Shown here piece by piece: positions 44,843-53,265 of a DNA stretch of 64,000 bases. The notes beneath the pieces were generated by a model. The model was given only the letters and a program-made list of their open reading frames with translations, was not told the origin of the DNA and ran no database searches. Origin of the DNA: Rhizobium lentis. GTDB taxonomy: Bacteria; Pseudomonadota; Alphaproteobacteria; Rhizobiales; Rhizobiaceae. The stretch is from the NCBI RefSeq assembly GCF_014200175.1, contig NZ_JACHBD010000018.1, positions 1-64,000 on the forward strand, read 5' to 3'. Each line of letters begins with the position of its first letter. Position 1 is the stretch's first letter. The position numbers and the translations under genes were made by a program.

Positions 44843-46552
44843 TTAGACATTTCTCGGACCGGCTTTGTACAAGTCGGGTTCGCTATTGGTAAATTGCCAG
44901 CTTGCAATTTCGCGAAACAGCCGCTCGATACAAATGGGCAGATCCGAAGGCATACGGAAACTTTGATGCCACGGCAGTTGCGCCGACCGAAATCGATCTG
45001 CAAGCACAATCTTTCTTCCAACAATTTCCGTTTTCCCGTCCACCTTTTTGATCCACTTTTCGAAGCTCATAGGTAGATAGTCTTCGATGGTATATTTCTC
45101 AGTAATCCAAACCGAGGGTGATAAAACTCCCGTAGATCTCTCTCCTCCAGCGAGGGCTTTAGCTTCAACGAGCAAACGGTGTTTTGAAGTCTGCTCCTCG
45201 TCGACAACCTCATCGAAGTTGTCTTTATCGCGATCCATCACAATAAAGAATTTTCGATTCAGAGAACGGATGGATACCAGGTTGCTGCCCTCCTGATCTT
45301 GATCCTCAAGAGTCAGGTATTTCAACAAGGCGCCGCCGTAAAACGCGACCTGATAATTGATACCTTCAATCCAAGGAGCAAAACCCTCGTTTTGAGCATA
45401 GAGCTGGAGCCAGCGGTTGATATAAATCCGGTCGGACGGTCCTTCCACCCAGATCACGCCGTTGGCCTGCGCAAGATCCGCGGAACTGACACCGAGGTCG
45501 TCAAGGACGTCACGCCGATCTGCCAGTAATGATACCCGGGCACCGACCGCGCGAAAAACGACCGCGTCAATCGGCTCGGTGACGGACGGATTGATTAGCG
45601 ATGGAGAGTGCGTAGATATAAACACCTGTTGATGCCGATCCCTCGCGATCTTCGCGACCTCGTCAAGAAGGAGGCGTTGGAGGCGAGGATGGAGCACTCG
45701 GTCTGGCTCATCCAGAACAACAATCGATTGTTGGGCGGCGCGACGCATGAAGGAGATCACGTAGGCGAACTGGCGCCAACCAAGCGGAAGATACTCGACC
45801 CGGAGCACCGAGGGCTGGCCGCGGTCGTCTGTCAACACGAGGTGGACGTTCCCGGCCGCTTCTTCATCTGGGCTGAACGGCGGAGCATTGATCTCCGCGC
45901 CAGGAATTTCGACCCTCGCAATCCCGTGGAGGCTCGGCCAAAATTCATTTAGAATGTCAAGAAAGTCAGGGGTATCCCGTTCGGGCCAGTTTCCGGCAGG
46001 CTCACAATACTCAATTGCTGGGATCTTCGCTGCCGCTATCGTCTCCTCAATCGTTTTCTTCCAGCGCGGTGCTGGATCGATCAGGGAACCCCTCAGGGCG
46101 CGCCCAAGCGGCATTGTCGCCTTTTGCGAACGATGATGTGGCTCGTGTTCCTGACCCGGAGCAACAGAGAGGAGTCGTTCCTGACTTGCTCTCGTCGCAT
46201 CCCGCGTGGGTGATGCCCGAAATTCGGCCTGAAGAGCCCAATCACCGCCCTCAAACCGAAATCCTGAAAAGGCATCGCCGGGTGCGTTCTCTCGCGGAAG
46301 ACTCGGCCAAAGCTTCGCGCAACGCAAAGCACGGATCAAATCCAATACCGTCGTCTTGCCTCCGCCATTGGGGCCGATAACGATGTTGATCCGCCGCGGA
46401 AAAAGCCACGGTGCGCAACCGACGTTATCGGCATGATAAATCTGCGGTAACGGTTCTCGCAGCGACTTTTCGCTCCAGTTCAGAGCTCTTATCCCCCAAA
46501 ACCGAAATCGGGTGATAAAATGCGGCTCGAAAGTCCCCTCGTCAGTATGCAT
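44843..46552 (-). CDS. OLD-family ATPase with TOPRIM nuclease domain
   Basis: The 569-residue protein has an ABC/SMC-like ATPase domain, with Walker A IGPNGGGKTT at about 59-68, a long insertion, and Walker B SIVVLDEPDRVLHPRLQ followed by ISTHSPSLI. A TOPRIM-like domain follows (WVEGPSDRIYINRWL and FIVMDRDKD). This is the layout of OLD (overcoming lysogenization defect) nucleases. No UvrD-like GajB gene is adjacent, so it looks like a stand-alone class 1 OLD protein, not Gabija. The ATG at 46552 has AGGGGA upstream; a GTG at 46579 is possible. A defence role is inferred. Confidence 0.82.
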   Translation of the reverse strand: MHTDEGTFEPHFITRFRFWGIRALNWSEKSLREPLPQIYHADNVGCAPWLFPRRINIVIGPNGGGKTTVLDLIRALRCAKLWPSLPRENAPGDAFSGFRFEGGDWALQAEFRASPTRDATRASQERLLSVAPGQEHEPHHRSQKATMPLGRALRGSLIDPAPRWKKTIEETIAAAKIPAIEYCEPAGNWPERDTPDFLDILNEFWPSLHGIARVEIPGAEINAPPFSPDEEAAGNVHLVLTDDRGQPSVLRVEYLPLGWRQFAYVISFMRRAAQQSIVVLDEPDRVLHPRLQRLLLDEVAKIARDRHQQVFISTHSPSLINPSVTEPIDAVVFRAVGARVSLLADRRDVLDDLGVSSADLAQANGVIWVEGPSDRIYINRWLQLYAQNEGFAPWIEGINYQVAFYGGALLKYLTLEDQDQEGSNLVSIRSLNRKFFIVMDRDKDNFDEVVDEEQTSKHRLLVEAKALAGGERSTGVLSPSVWITEKYTIEDYLPMSFEKWIKKVDGKTEIVGRKIVLADRFRSAQLPWHQSFRMPSDLPICIERLFREIASWQFTNSEPDLYKAGPRNV

Positions 46553-46877
46553 TAGTTCCCCTTTTTTGTCGTTTTGCACTCAGACCGGGTCTTCCTCACT
46601 TTGTGTGGTCCGTGTAATCGAGCTGTAGCATGTGTTCCCTAGCTAAACCCTGTACAAATCTTGCCATTTCAGGAAAGCCAATCTTCAGAAAGAACCTTGC
46701 TGAATTTTGGTTTACCCGCCTGTTGATCGCACCTTTGTCACGCGGCGACTACCAATCCAGCACCCCAGCGCCCGTTTGTTCCCCAGGGGCATGGCCTGGA
46801 TTACGAACTGGTTCGGGCGACGCCATTAGATCACGGCAACTGCAGCTCCCACCAAGGACGAAACCGAGACCGCCGCA
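46553..46877. other. intergenic region between OLD gene and unknown 564-residue gene
   Basis: About 325 bases with no recognised gene. It separates divergent genes and must contain their promoters. It is less GC-rich than the backbone. Confidence 0.4.
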
Positions 46878-48572
46878 ATGCCCCAAAAGATACAAAAAGC
46901 CGCATACCAAGCGCTGACCTCCTTCGAGGCCGAGGCCGATAAGTTGATGGGGGCGCTCTCAATATGGGGACTGCCATTTCGATCGATTTACTCGAGTGTG
47001 ATCCTCGGCGCCGAAGTCGCTTTTAGCGGCGGGCGGTTCAAGGCAGATCGCAAGCCGGATGGGGAGAAGGGCGCCACCATGCTGGCGCGCCTAACATATT
47101 GGCGCCCATATTTAAGTACGGCTACTGCAGAACTTGGCCGTGACCTCCAAAACGCGTTGGACGCCGTAACACCCGAAATGCACGCGGAGATCAGGCAAGC
47201 CCTGATCTACGCACATTTTTGCGAGCTGATGCCGTTTGCCCATCGTGGCGCGTTTAGGATCGAGCAGACGGCGGATGGCTTCCGGTTGTCTTACCCAAAT
47301 AAGGACGCTGCACATTATGAAGCTTTAGACGTGATCGCCAGCGAGCTTGCCCTGACGGCCATGGAAAAACACTTCCCCTTCAATCCGGCACCTTATCTGC
47401 GCATGATCGAGACGTGGCCGCGTTTGGATGGCGATTTCATCGGAGCTCTGCGGGACGCCTATAAGTTTCACTTGAAGAATGTCTATGAGGACATCTTTAT
47501 CGGTGCTGAAGCCTATGAGCGCGTACTCGGCTTCACCCATGAGGAGTTTAAACGCGTCCGGGCGGCGCTGATGGCTTATGGGACATGGTGTCTCGGCATG
47601 GCGAATGCCGCAGAAGCCGGTGCCATGCAGGAGAAGGGTGAGCGGCATACTTATTTTGCCAAGGAGTGCCTAGAATGGCTAGCACCGCTTCACGTCTCGA
47701 GAATGGTGCTCGGGGTGACCGACCAAATTGCCGGAGTGCCGCGCGACCGGGTGGACAAGATCCTCAGATACTTCCAGGAGCCCGCGGTGGCGGGAGCGAC
47801 GATCTCAGGCGAGGGGTATCTCGCGCCGATCCAGGTCCTTGGCGACTCGTTTCTGTTGTCGCCCCGCGCGCTACAGCTCATGACGCCGGAGCGCAACATC
47901 CTCTACGTCCTCAATCAGGTTGACCGAAAGCAGTTCGACGAGCTGGTGTCCGGCGAGCTAGAACCCTCTTTACTGGTACATGCTCGTCCCATATTCGAAG
48001 CCCTGCCTGGCGTCGAAATTAAGACCAACGTGATCTGGGCCGGTCGCGAAATCGACATCGTCGGTTATTGCCCCAAGACCAACTCGGCCGTTCAGGTCCA
48101 AGCAAAGGCGGCAATTCCTGCAAATGGCGCCCGTATGACGCGGCAGCTGGAAACCAATACACTGAAAGCCATCGAGCAATTGCAGGCGTTCGAGAAACTT
48201 GCGCCGGCCGAAAAGGATGAAATGATCCGCACGACTTTCAAGGTGGATGCCGAGAATGTTCGATGGTCCTCGGCGGTCCTGTCACGCTCCTCATTTGGAA
48301 CCGTGCGTGCCTGGGAGGCGATGCAGGGGCGCGGAGCTCTCAATCTGCAACTGCTACAAAGCATCGTGAACGATGTCTCGGCCGAGGACGCCTTCGATCT
48401 TGCGACCCTCCCCCACCGCGCAATGAAGACGATGAGCGATATTACCGGTAAATGCTTCAAATCCTGGCGGGAAGAAACGCTCGACGTTTTCGGAACCAAG
48501 ATCACCATCCCGCTTCTCGACCTCGACTACCCCGAGATCGGTCGCGCCCGGGCCGCATTGTTGCGCCGCTGA
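46878..48572 (+). CDS. unrecognised 564-residue protein with nuclease-like C-terminal motif
   Basis: I do not recognise a family. Residues 1-310 are mostly helical and Ala/Leu-rich (LSIWGLPFRSIYSSVILGAE, YKFHLKNVYEDIFIGAEAYE). From about 320 it changes character, and near 391-410 it reads REIDIVGYCPKTNSAVQVQAK. That Glu391, Asp393, Gln408-x-Lys410 pattern, on predicted beta strands, resembles the PD-(D/E)xK nuclease core with a QxK variant. No signal peptide or membrane helix is visible. It is divergent from the OLD gene. Its setting in a defence island suggests an anti-phage or restriction role, possibly a helical sensor fused to a nuclease. Confidence 0.8.
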   Translation: MPQKIQKAAYQALTSFEAEADKLMGALSIWGLPFRSIYSSVILGAEVAFSGGRFKADRKPDGEKGATMLARLTYWRPYLSTATAELGRDLQNALDAVTPEMHAEIRQALIYAHFCELMPFAHRGAFRIEQTADGFRLSYPNKDAAHYEALDVIASELALTAMEKHFPFNPAPYLRMIETWPRLDGDFIGALRDAYKFHLKNVYEDIFIGAEAYERVLGFTHEEFKRVRAALMAYGTWCLGMANAAEAGAMQEKGERHTYFAKECLEWLAPLHVSRMVLGVTDQIAGVPRDRVDKILRYFQEPAVAGATISGEGYLAPIQVLGDSFLLSPRALQLMTPERNILYVLNQVDRKQFDELVSGELEPSLLVHARPIFEALPGVEIKTNVIWAGREIDIVGYCPKTNSAVQVQAKAAIPANGARMTRQLETNTLKAIEQLQAFEKLAPAEKDEMIRTTFKVDAENVRWSSAVLSRSSFGTVRAWEAMQGRGALNLQLLQSIVNDVSAEDAFDLATLPHRAMKTMSDITGKCFKSWREETLDVFGTKITIPLLDLDYPEIGRARAALLRR

Positions 48573-48740
48573 ACCCGCAGCAGGCGGGTCCGCGCCCCCA
48601 CCGCTTCGCGTCAGCACATCACTCGGCCAGGGAGGCTTGGGCGACGCAGTTGGGTGATCTCTCCCAACGAGGTAGCGACCCAAAGCAGAGGATCGTTCTA
48701 TCGAGCGACTTGAGTGCTAATAAGGGAAGAACTTTGAAAT

Positions 48741-49787
48741 TTAAGTTGGCCAAATGACCTGAAATCCGAGGTCTTCCTCCGGCCATGCCAAACCGAACCC
48801 GTTTCCCAAAGCCAAGGCTCGATCGTCGGCCCCAGTTACCGGAGTTTCCACAACGATCAGTTTTCTACCGGTCCATTGCTGGTGTTGTTCATAGTCCAAC
48901 AGCTGGCCCATTGCTGTACGGATTGCGTACCTTACCGTAGCCGCTTCTGTCGGTTTGATCTCCACCATGACGACACCGCCCCTCCCATCGTCGTAACGCA
49001 GATCGTCGCAAAACGTCGCTGGGAAAGTTACGGACGGGTGACGTTTGCGAAGATAAGACTCGAACCTCTTGTGCAGGTCGTTATGCCGTGGGCTGATAAC
49101 AGCCTCGTGCGCTCTCACGTAGCGCCGGTAACCCTCTGCCGTCGCTGCCCCTGCCCTCTTTTTGCTTCTGCGTTTGTTCGGGTTGTGCGCCGGTGTCTCC
49201 TGCCGCCCGTCGAGGAGCTCTCGGATTGAACGGACAAATCGCCTGGCCTCAGGGTCTTCCGTATCCTCTGCGTACCACCAGCTTGCTTGCCCGCTCCACC
49301 CCGGTCCACGATCGAGCATCAGTGCACTCTCTCTGTCTTTCGGGTCGAGTAAGTACGCGTTCTCGATGCGTGTCCTGCATCGAAAATTGTCCATCTCGTC
49401 TCGCTCGTGCTGCTCGGAGGGGTATACCCCGTTGAAGAACTGCCGCTTGCGATAAAGGCGAGCGTGTCGATACCAGCCAATGACGCATCGTGGGTCGTTG
49501 CCTTCCACGGGGGCAGTCCAGACTATGTCGACGTCGTCGACGTAGTCATCCGTCCGGCTCACTCCCAATTTCTCGATGGCGACCTTACGGTCGATTTCGC
49601 CTTTGATTGTCTCGAAGTGACCGTAGACGTATCCGTCGTCACAAGGAACGAAGTTGAGCTCCTCCCCGCAATAGCCCTGCTTTCTCGGAAAGCCGCCTCC
49701 GCCCTTGGGAGGATCCCTGGGGTCTCGTCCAGCGTAATGTTTCATCCAAGATATATTGCAAAACAGAAGAGGCATTCTGATATCCAT
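48741..49787 (-). CDS. putative PD-(D/E)xK nuclease with EVE/PUA-like N-terminal region
   Basis: The 348-residue protein begins (from residue 5) MPLLFCNISWMKHYAGRDP, then a segment DGYVYGHFET, IVWTAP, VIGWYRHARLYR that recurs at the start of many restriction-like proteins and may be a small beta-barrel domain. The C-terminal region has Asp261/262 in FCDDLRYD and Glu276-x-Lys278 in VVMVEIKPTE, followed by a helix AIRTAMGQLLDYEQ. This is a good PD-(D/E)xK nuclease pattern. Partner and target are unknown. It is divergent from the DUF3800 gene with 71 bases between. The ATG at 49775 is an alternative start. Confidence 0.78.
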   Translation of the reverse strand: MDIRMPLLFCNISWMKHYAGRDPRDPPKGGGGFPRKQGYCGEELNFVPCDDGYVYGHFETIKGEIDRKVAIEKLGVSRTDDYVDDVDIVWTAPVEGNDPRCVIGWYRHARLYRKRQFFNGVYPSEQHERDEMDNFRCRTRIENAYLLDPKDRESALMLDRGPGWSGQASWWYAEDTEDPEARRFVRSIRELLDGRQETPAHNPNKRRSKKRAGAATAEGYRRYVRAHEAVISPRHNDLHKRFESYLRKRHPSVTFPATFCDDLRYDDGRGGVVMVEIKPTEAATVRYAIRTAMGQLLDYEQHQQWTGRKLIVVETPVTGADDRALALGNGFGLAWPEEDLGFQVIWPT

Positions 49788-49858
49788 CGCAACAAGTAAT
49801 CACATCAATCTTCACTCCCTTCATCGTTCCTGCAAGGGACCAACCATCCGGAAACACT

Positions 49859-50632
49859 ATGATCCAGATTTTCATCGACGACAGCGGAAAATCGGATCAG
49901 TCACCGGTTCTTGTTCTCGGAGGATATCTTGCCTCGAAGGAGAAGTGGCAGGTCTTGGATACCAGCTGGAATGAGATTTTGGCCAAGCACGGGATGACCA
50001 GTTTTCATGCCGCGGATGTATGGCGGCTAGGTTATTCTTCTGGGGTAAAGAGCCCCCTCGTGCGAGGCAGTGTTTTCGTGCAACTGATCGATTGTATTAC
50101 CCAGCATGTCGAGCATGCTTTTGCTGTCTCGATTCACCTCGATAGCCACGAGCATTGGTTCGCACCCAAGCAGTTTCCTGAATACCCGTCGCTAAGGGTC
50201 TACAACATGGCATTCTATGGACTGCTGACGCAGATCCATCAGCACATGTTCAAACGTCACTTCAACAAAAACCTCGAGATAACGTTCGATGAACAAGGTG
50301 GCGAATCGACCTCCAGGATCCTTGAAGGAATGGAGGAGTTCTCTCGTCTGGCCGCCGGTGATTTCCCGGGCCTCAATATTGCCACTCCAAAATTCATGAG
50401 CGACGATAACTGCCCAGGCCTACAAGCTGCCGATATGCTGGCTTGGCTTTTGCGACGAGACGCGTTCAATGCCTCTCGTCAAGTAGACCGCTCGCAAACC
50501 GCCGAAGCCTTGATGTTGGGCGAGGCGCTTTCAATGCCCTATTCCGTTAAAATCTGGACAGATGAAGAGCTCCGGCAAGCTTCGGAAAACGTTCTGAAGA
50601 CGCTACGAATGTCAATTCCGGACGCGATCTGA
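49859..50632 (+). CDS. DUF3800 domain protein
   Basis: This 257-residue protein starts IQIFIDDSGKSDQSPVLVLG, the acidic N-terminal motif of DUF3800, which has an RNase H-like fold. Later acidic residues occur in EITFDEQGGES and the C-terminal CPGLQAADMLAW. These are candidate metal ligands, so nuclease activity is plausible. DUF3800 proteins are common on phages and mobile elements and function is mostly unassigned. It is the last accessory gene before the repABC backbone. Confidence 0.85.
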   Translation: MIQIFIDDSGKSDQSPVLVLGGYLASKEKWQVLDTSWNEILAKHGMTSFHAADVWRLGYSSGVKSPLVRGSVFVQLIDCITQHVEHAFAVSIHLDSHEHWFAPKQFPEYPSLRVYNMAFYGLLTQIHQHMFKRHFNKNLEITFDEQGGESTSRILEGMEEFSRLAAGDFPGLNIATPKFMSDDNCPGLQAADMLAWLLRRDAFNASRQVDRSQTAEALMLGEALSMPYSVKIWTDEELRQASENVLKTLRMSIPDAI

Positions 50633-50718
50633 CTCTGGTGAGCATTGGCCGCATACCGTTGTTCCCTGCCTTTCCCGAAAGCTTTCGGCGGAATTGTTTA
50701 GAATCAATACCTTAGTCT

Positions 50719-50734
50719 GTTGTCAGCTGACTAC
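50719..50734. promoter_or_regulatory. parS-like centromere site downstream of repC
   Basis: GTTGTCAGCTGACTAC matches the repABC parS consensus GTTNNCNGCNGNNAAC at all but one defined position. It is the exact reverse complement of the site at 53213-53228. RepB is expected to bind here for plasmid segregation. Confidence 0.8.
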
Positions 50735-50785
50735 GTCCTTGTGCTCTCTCTATATACGATAAGGTAGCGCGACCGGTGCGCCATT

Positions 50786-51997
50786 TCACGCCCGCATCGC
50801 CCTGCCAGAATTCACTTTGAGCAGCGCCATTAGCATCGGGCCGAGCGAAAATTCACCTCTTCTCGCCCTTGATGTCAGATCCCGAAGATATCCGCCGGCC
50901 GATGTAATGTGCCCTGCCCGCTCCAATATCGCGGCCATCGTCGCTGCAGCATTTTCTGGCCCCATTGCCTCGCAGGCGTCCTGGTAGGCCGAAGGGCTCA
51001 CGCCCAACATAGATCGGACCACGACGGCTGCCGTCATGAGTTCCCGCCAGCCACCGATTGACCCGCCGGGGCCGTACATGGAAATCCCTGGGCACGCTCT
51101 CAGAACCATCCCAAGTGGGAACGACTTTATCGGCTCGGCTTTGCGCCCAATATTTTGGCTCGGCTTTGCGCCCTGCTCGTTTCTAGAGCTAGGTTCAAAT
51201 TCATTACTGGATTCGGTATTTGAATTCTGTATGTGCTGACGGAACTCGTTACCATTGGTGTCGGATTCTTGAAGATTGATGTGATTTTCCAGCAGATTGA
51301 TCACTTCTTCTCTCAGCATCTCGAGTTCGTCGAGGATTACGACCAATTCCGCTGCGGCTTTTGCCCGGCGCAGCCGCGACACGGCTTCGACATAGAACTC
51401 TTCAACCTTGGCCCAATCTCCGGGAACGTCATCCTCCATCGCCGCGGAGATCAATTTCCGGATATCCCGTCGAGCTATTGTGATGCGCTCTTTGACAATC
51501 TTGAGCTGACGATTGGCCTCTGCAACCTGCTGAGCCATGACCGCAAGTTCTTCTGAGCGGGCAAGAAGCGGTGCAAGACTGAAGCCAAAGGCCGTCTCGA
51601 TAGATCCGTCAGAGCCTTTTCGTGCATAGCGCTTGCCATTCGGGCTGTCGTTCCGCTGGATGAGGCCAGCATCGACCAAGAGGGCCAGGTTCTCGCGCAG
51701 CGTCGTGCCGGCGATACCGTTTGCCCGTGCCATGAGTTGGGCATTGGACGGAAAGACGACAAGATTCGATTCCTCCTTGAGCTCTGTTTCTGGGTAGAAC
51801 GATACAAGCGCGTTGAGCACCGCAAGCGCTCGATCGCGCAAGCCCAGCAGCGATCGAGCGTCGCAAGCATCGCGATAGATCTTCCACTTGTCCGCCGACT
51901 TTCCTCGCCTGATGTCTGCGGATTTGAACTGCGCTGTCACCAAGGCAAGCGTTATCGGCCGCCGCCCGAAGGGCGTCGTCACATTTCCACTCTGCAT
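50786..51997 (-). CDS. repC: replication initiator RepC
   Basis: The protein is about 403 residues, normal for RepC. It begins MQSGNVTTPFGRRPITLALV, contains the conserved winged-helix N-terminal domain (VVFPSNAQLMARANGIAGTT, LRENLALLVDAGLIQRNDSP), a coiled middle region and the C-terminal GPGGSIGGWRELMTAAVVVR block. RepC binds the origin, which in this family lies inside repC itself. The start is placed at the ATG at 51997 (GGTGAAGGAA upstream). It is the third gene of repABC, separated from repB by the region encoding the antisense RNA. Confidence 0.95.
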   Translation of the reverse strand: MQSGNVTTPFGRRPITLALVTAQFKSADIRRGKSADKWKIYRDACDARSLLGLRDRALAVLNALVSFYPETELKEESNLVVFPSNAQLMARANGIAGTTLRENLALLVDAGLIQRNDSPNGKRYARKGSDGSIETAFGFSLAPLLARSEELAVMAQQVAEANRQLKIVKERITIARRDIRKLISAAMEDDVPGDWAKVEEFYVEAVSRLRRAKAAAELVVILDELEMLREEVINLLENHINLQESDTNGNEFRQHIQNSNTESSNEFEPSSRNEQGAKPSQNIGRKAEPIKSFPLGMVLRACPGISMYGPGGSIGGWRELMTAAVVVRSMLGVSPSAYQDACEAMGPENAAATMAAILERAGHITSAGGYLRDLTSRARRGEFSLGPMLMALLKVNSGRAMRA

Positions 51998-52089
51998 TTC
52001 CTTCACCTTCCAATAGGCAAAAGAAGTCCGCTCACCAAAACGGTGCCAAAGACTCTTGACTGCGATTCATGGAAATGCGATTCTCAGGC

Positions 52090-52147
52090 TGCTTAGACCA
52101 TTGAGAGAGGCTTCCACGACGGCGACGTTTGGGGGCCTTTTTCTTTT
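52090..52147 (+). ncRNA. counter-transcribed antisense RNA (ctRNA/incA type) between repB and repC
   Basis: repABC plasmids encode a short RNA on the opposite strand in this interval that represses repC. Here the plus strand has TTGACT (52056-52061) and a weak -10 (52079-52084), followed by a hairpin pairing GGCTTCC (52109-52115) with GGGGGCC (52131-52137) through G-U pairs and then TTTTTCTTTT. Boundaries are estimated from these elements. Confidence 0.65.
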
Positions 52148-52164
52148 GCTGTTCCTATCCTCAC

Positions 52165-53172
52165 TTATCCTTCAGATGGCGGATTTTCTTTCCTGAAGTC
52201 CGCGTATAGCGCGGGAAGCTGCTCCATAATAAACCTGGCAAAAGCCTCGTCCCGATCTCGGTTAATTTCGATTTTGCAGTGCTTGCCCCCGACGGCGAGC
52301 GTTGCGATTTCATGCCCGTCAGACGACTTGGCGACCAAGTGGGGCAGGGATGCAGAGGACGCCTTCACATCATCTAGCTTGGCCGCTCTCAGAACCGCCA
52401 GGAAACGACCGTCCGAATCCTTGTGGGCAAATGATTTGTCCTCAGTTGCTTTGAGAGCCTTCTTTTCCGCGCCGTCGACCTTCAAGAGATCGGCTAGTTC
52501 TTGCCACCTTGGTCTCCCGATTTTCGGCGCACGGCCAATCGAATCGATTAGCCACCGTGGAACTGAGCGAGCGACACCAATGAGCTTGTGTGCCTCCTGC
52601 CGGTCAACGGACAGTGCCGTCTGGATGAGCGATCGTTGGAAGCCTCCGTCCTCGAGTTTCAAAGCAAACGAGGCGCGCTCGATGAACGTAAGATCTTCCC
52701 GAGCCGAGTTCTCGATGCCCTGAGCGACTACGAGGCGATTGTCGTCTAACTCGCGGACATAGGCCCTCACCCTAAAACCGAGTTCGGTTGTGGCGCGAAC
52801 CCGACGATGTCCATATGCAATCTGGTATCGACCCGGGGCCGATGGATGCGGACGAACAAGGACCGGAATCTCTTGCCCATGGTCCTTGATCGAGGTCTTC
52901 AGCGCCTCGACCGCCGCTATGTCATGATCCGCGAACCGGTCGGCGAAGGGGGAGGGATCGATTAACGCCGGGTCGAGATCAACCGGAACGGCCCCGTTCG
53001 CCACCTGTTGCTTAAGCTCTTCGTAGTCTCTCTCCACCTCGGAAAAGGTGTCTTTCAAAGAACGAACAGCACCCGACGCCACTCGCTGCACCGGTTGCCT
53101 CGACTCTTCAGAAGCGACGTGATCGCCTCCGCCTGCGAAGAGGGAACGGATGGACTGTGTGCGTTTGCTCAT
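52165..53172 (-). CDS. repB: ParB-family partition protein RepB
   Basis: The 335-residue protein has the ParB N-terminal domain signature GRYQIAYGHRRVRATTELGF near residue 120, followed by a helix-turn-helix region (FQRSLIQTALSVDRQEAHKL) and a C-terminal dimerisation region. It binds parS sites and cooperates with RepA to segregate the plasmid. The ATG at 53172 follows GGGATG. It is the second gene of repABC; a parS-like site lies in the 93-base repA-repB gap. Confidence 0.95.
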   Translation of the reverse strand: MSKRTQSIRSLFAGGGDHVASEESRQPVQRVASGAVRSLKDTFSEVERDYEELKQQVANGAVPVDLDPALIDPSPFADRFADHDIAAVEALKTSIKDHGQEIPVLVRPHPSAPGRYQIAYGHRRVRATTELGFRVRAYVRELDDNRLVVAQGIENSAREDLTFIERASFALKLEDGGFQRSLIQTALSVDRQEAHKLIGVARSVPRWLIDSIGRAPKIGRPRWQELADLLKVDGAEKKALKATEDKSFAHKDSDGRFLAVLRAAKLDDVKASSASLPHLVAKSSDGHEIATLAVGGKHCKIEINRDRDEAFARFIMEQLPALYADFRKENPPSEG

Positions 53173-53212
53173 CGTTACATCCCTAACCGAACAGCTGATT
53201 CAGCGCTATGAT

Positions 53213-53228
53213 GTAGTCAGCTGACAAC
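53213..53228. promoter_or_regulatory. parS-like centromere site between repA and repB
   Basis: GTAGTCAGCTGACAAC matches the repABC parS consensus except at one position. It is the exact reverse complement of the site downstream of repC. Location between repA and repB is common in this plasmid family. Confidence 0.8.
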
Positions 53229-53265
53229 ACGTTAAGTTTCTGATTTGTTTGCGAACCGTCCGCTT

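Noticed and set aside
44843..46552. Gabija system
   Set aside because: The OLD-like protein fits GajA in outline, but no UvrD-like GajB gene is adjacent on either side.
28300..50700. CRISPR array in the defence island
   Set aside because: No regularly spaced repeats and no cas-like genes were seen.
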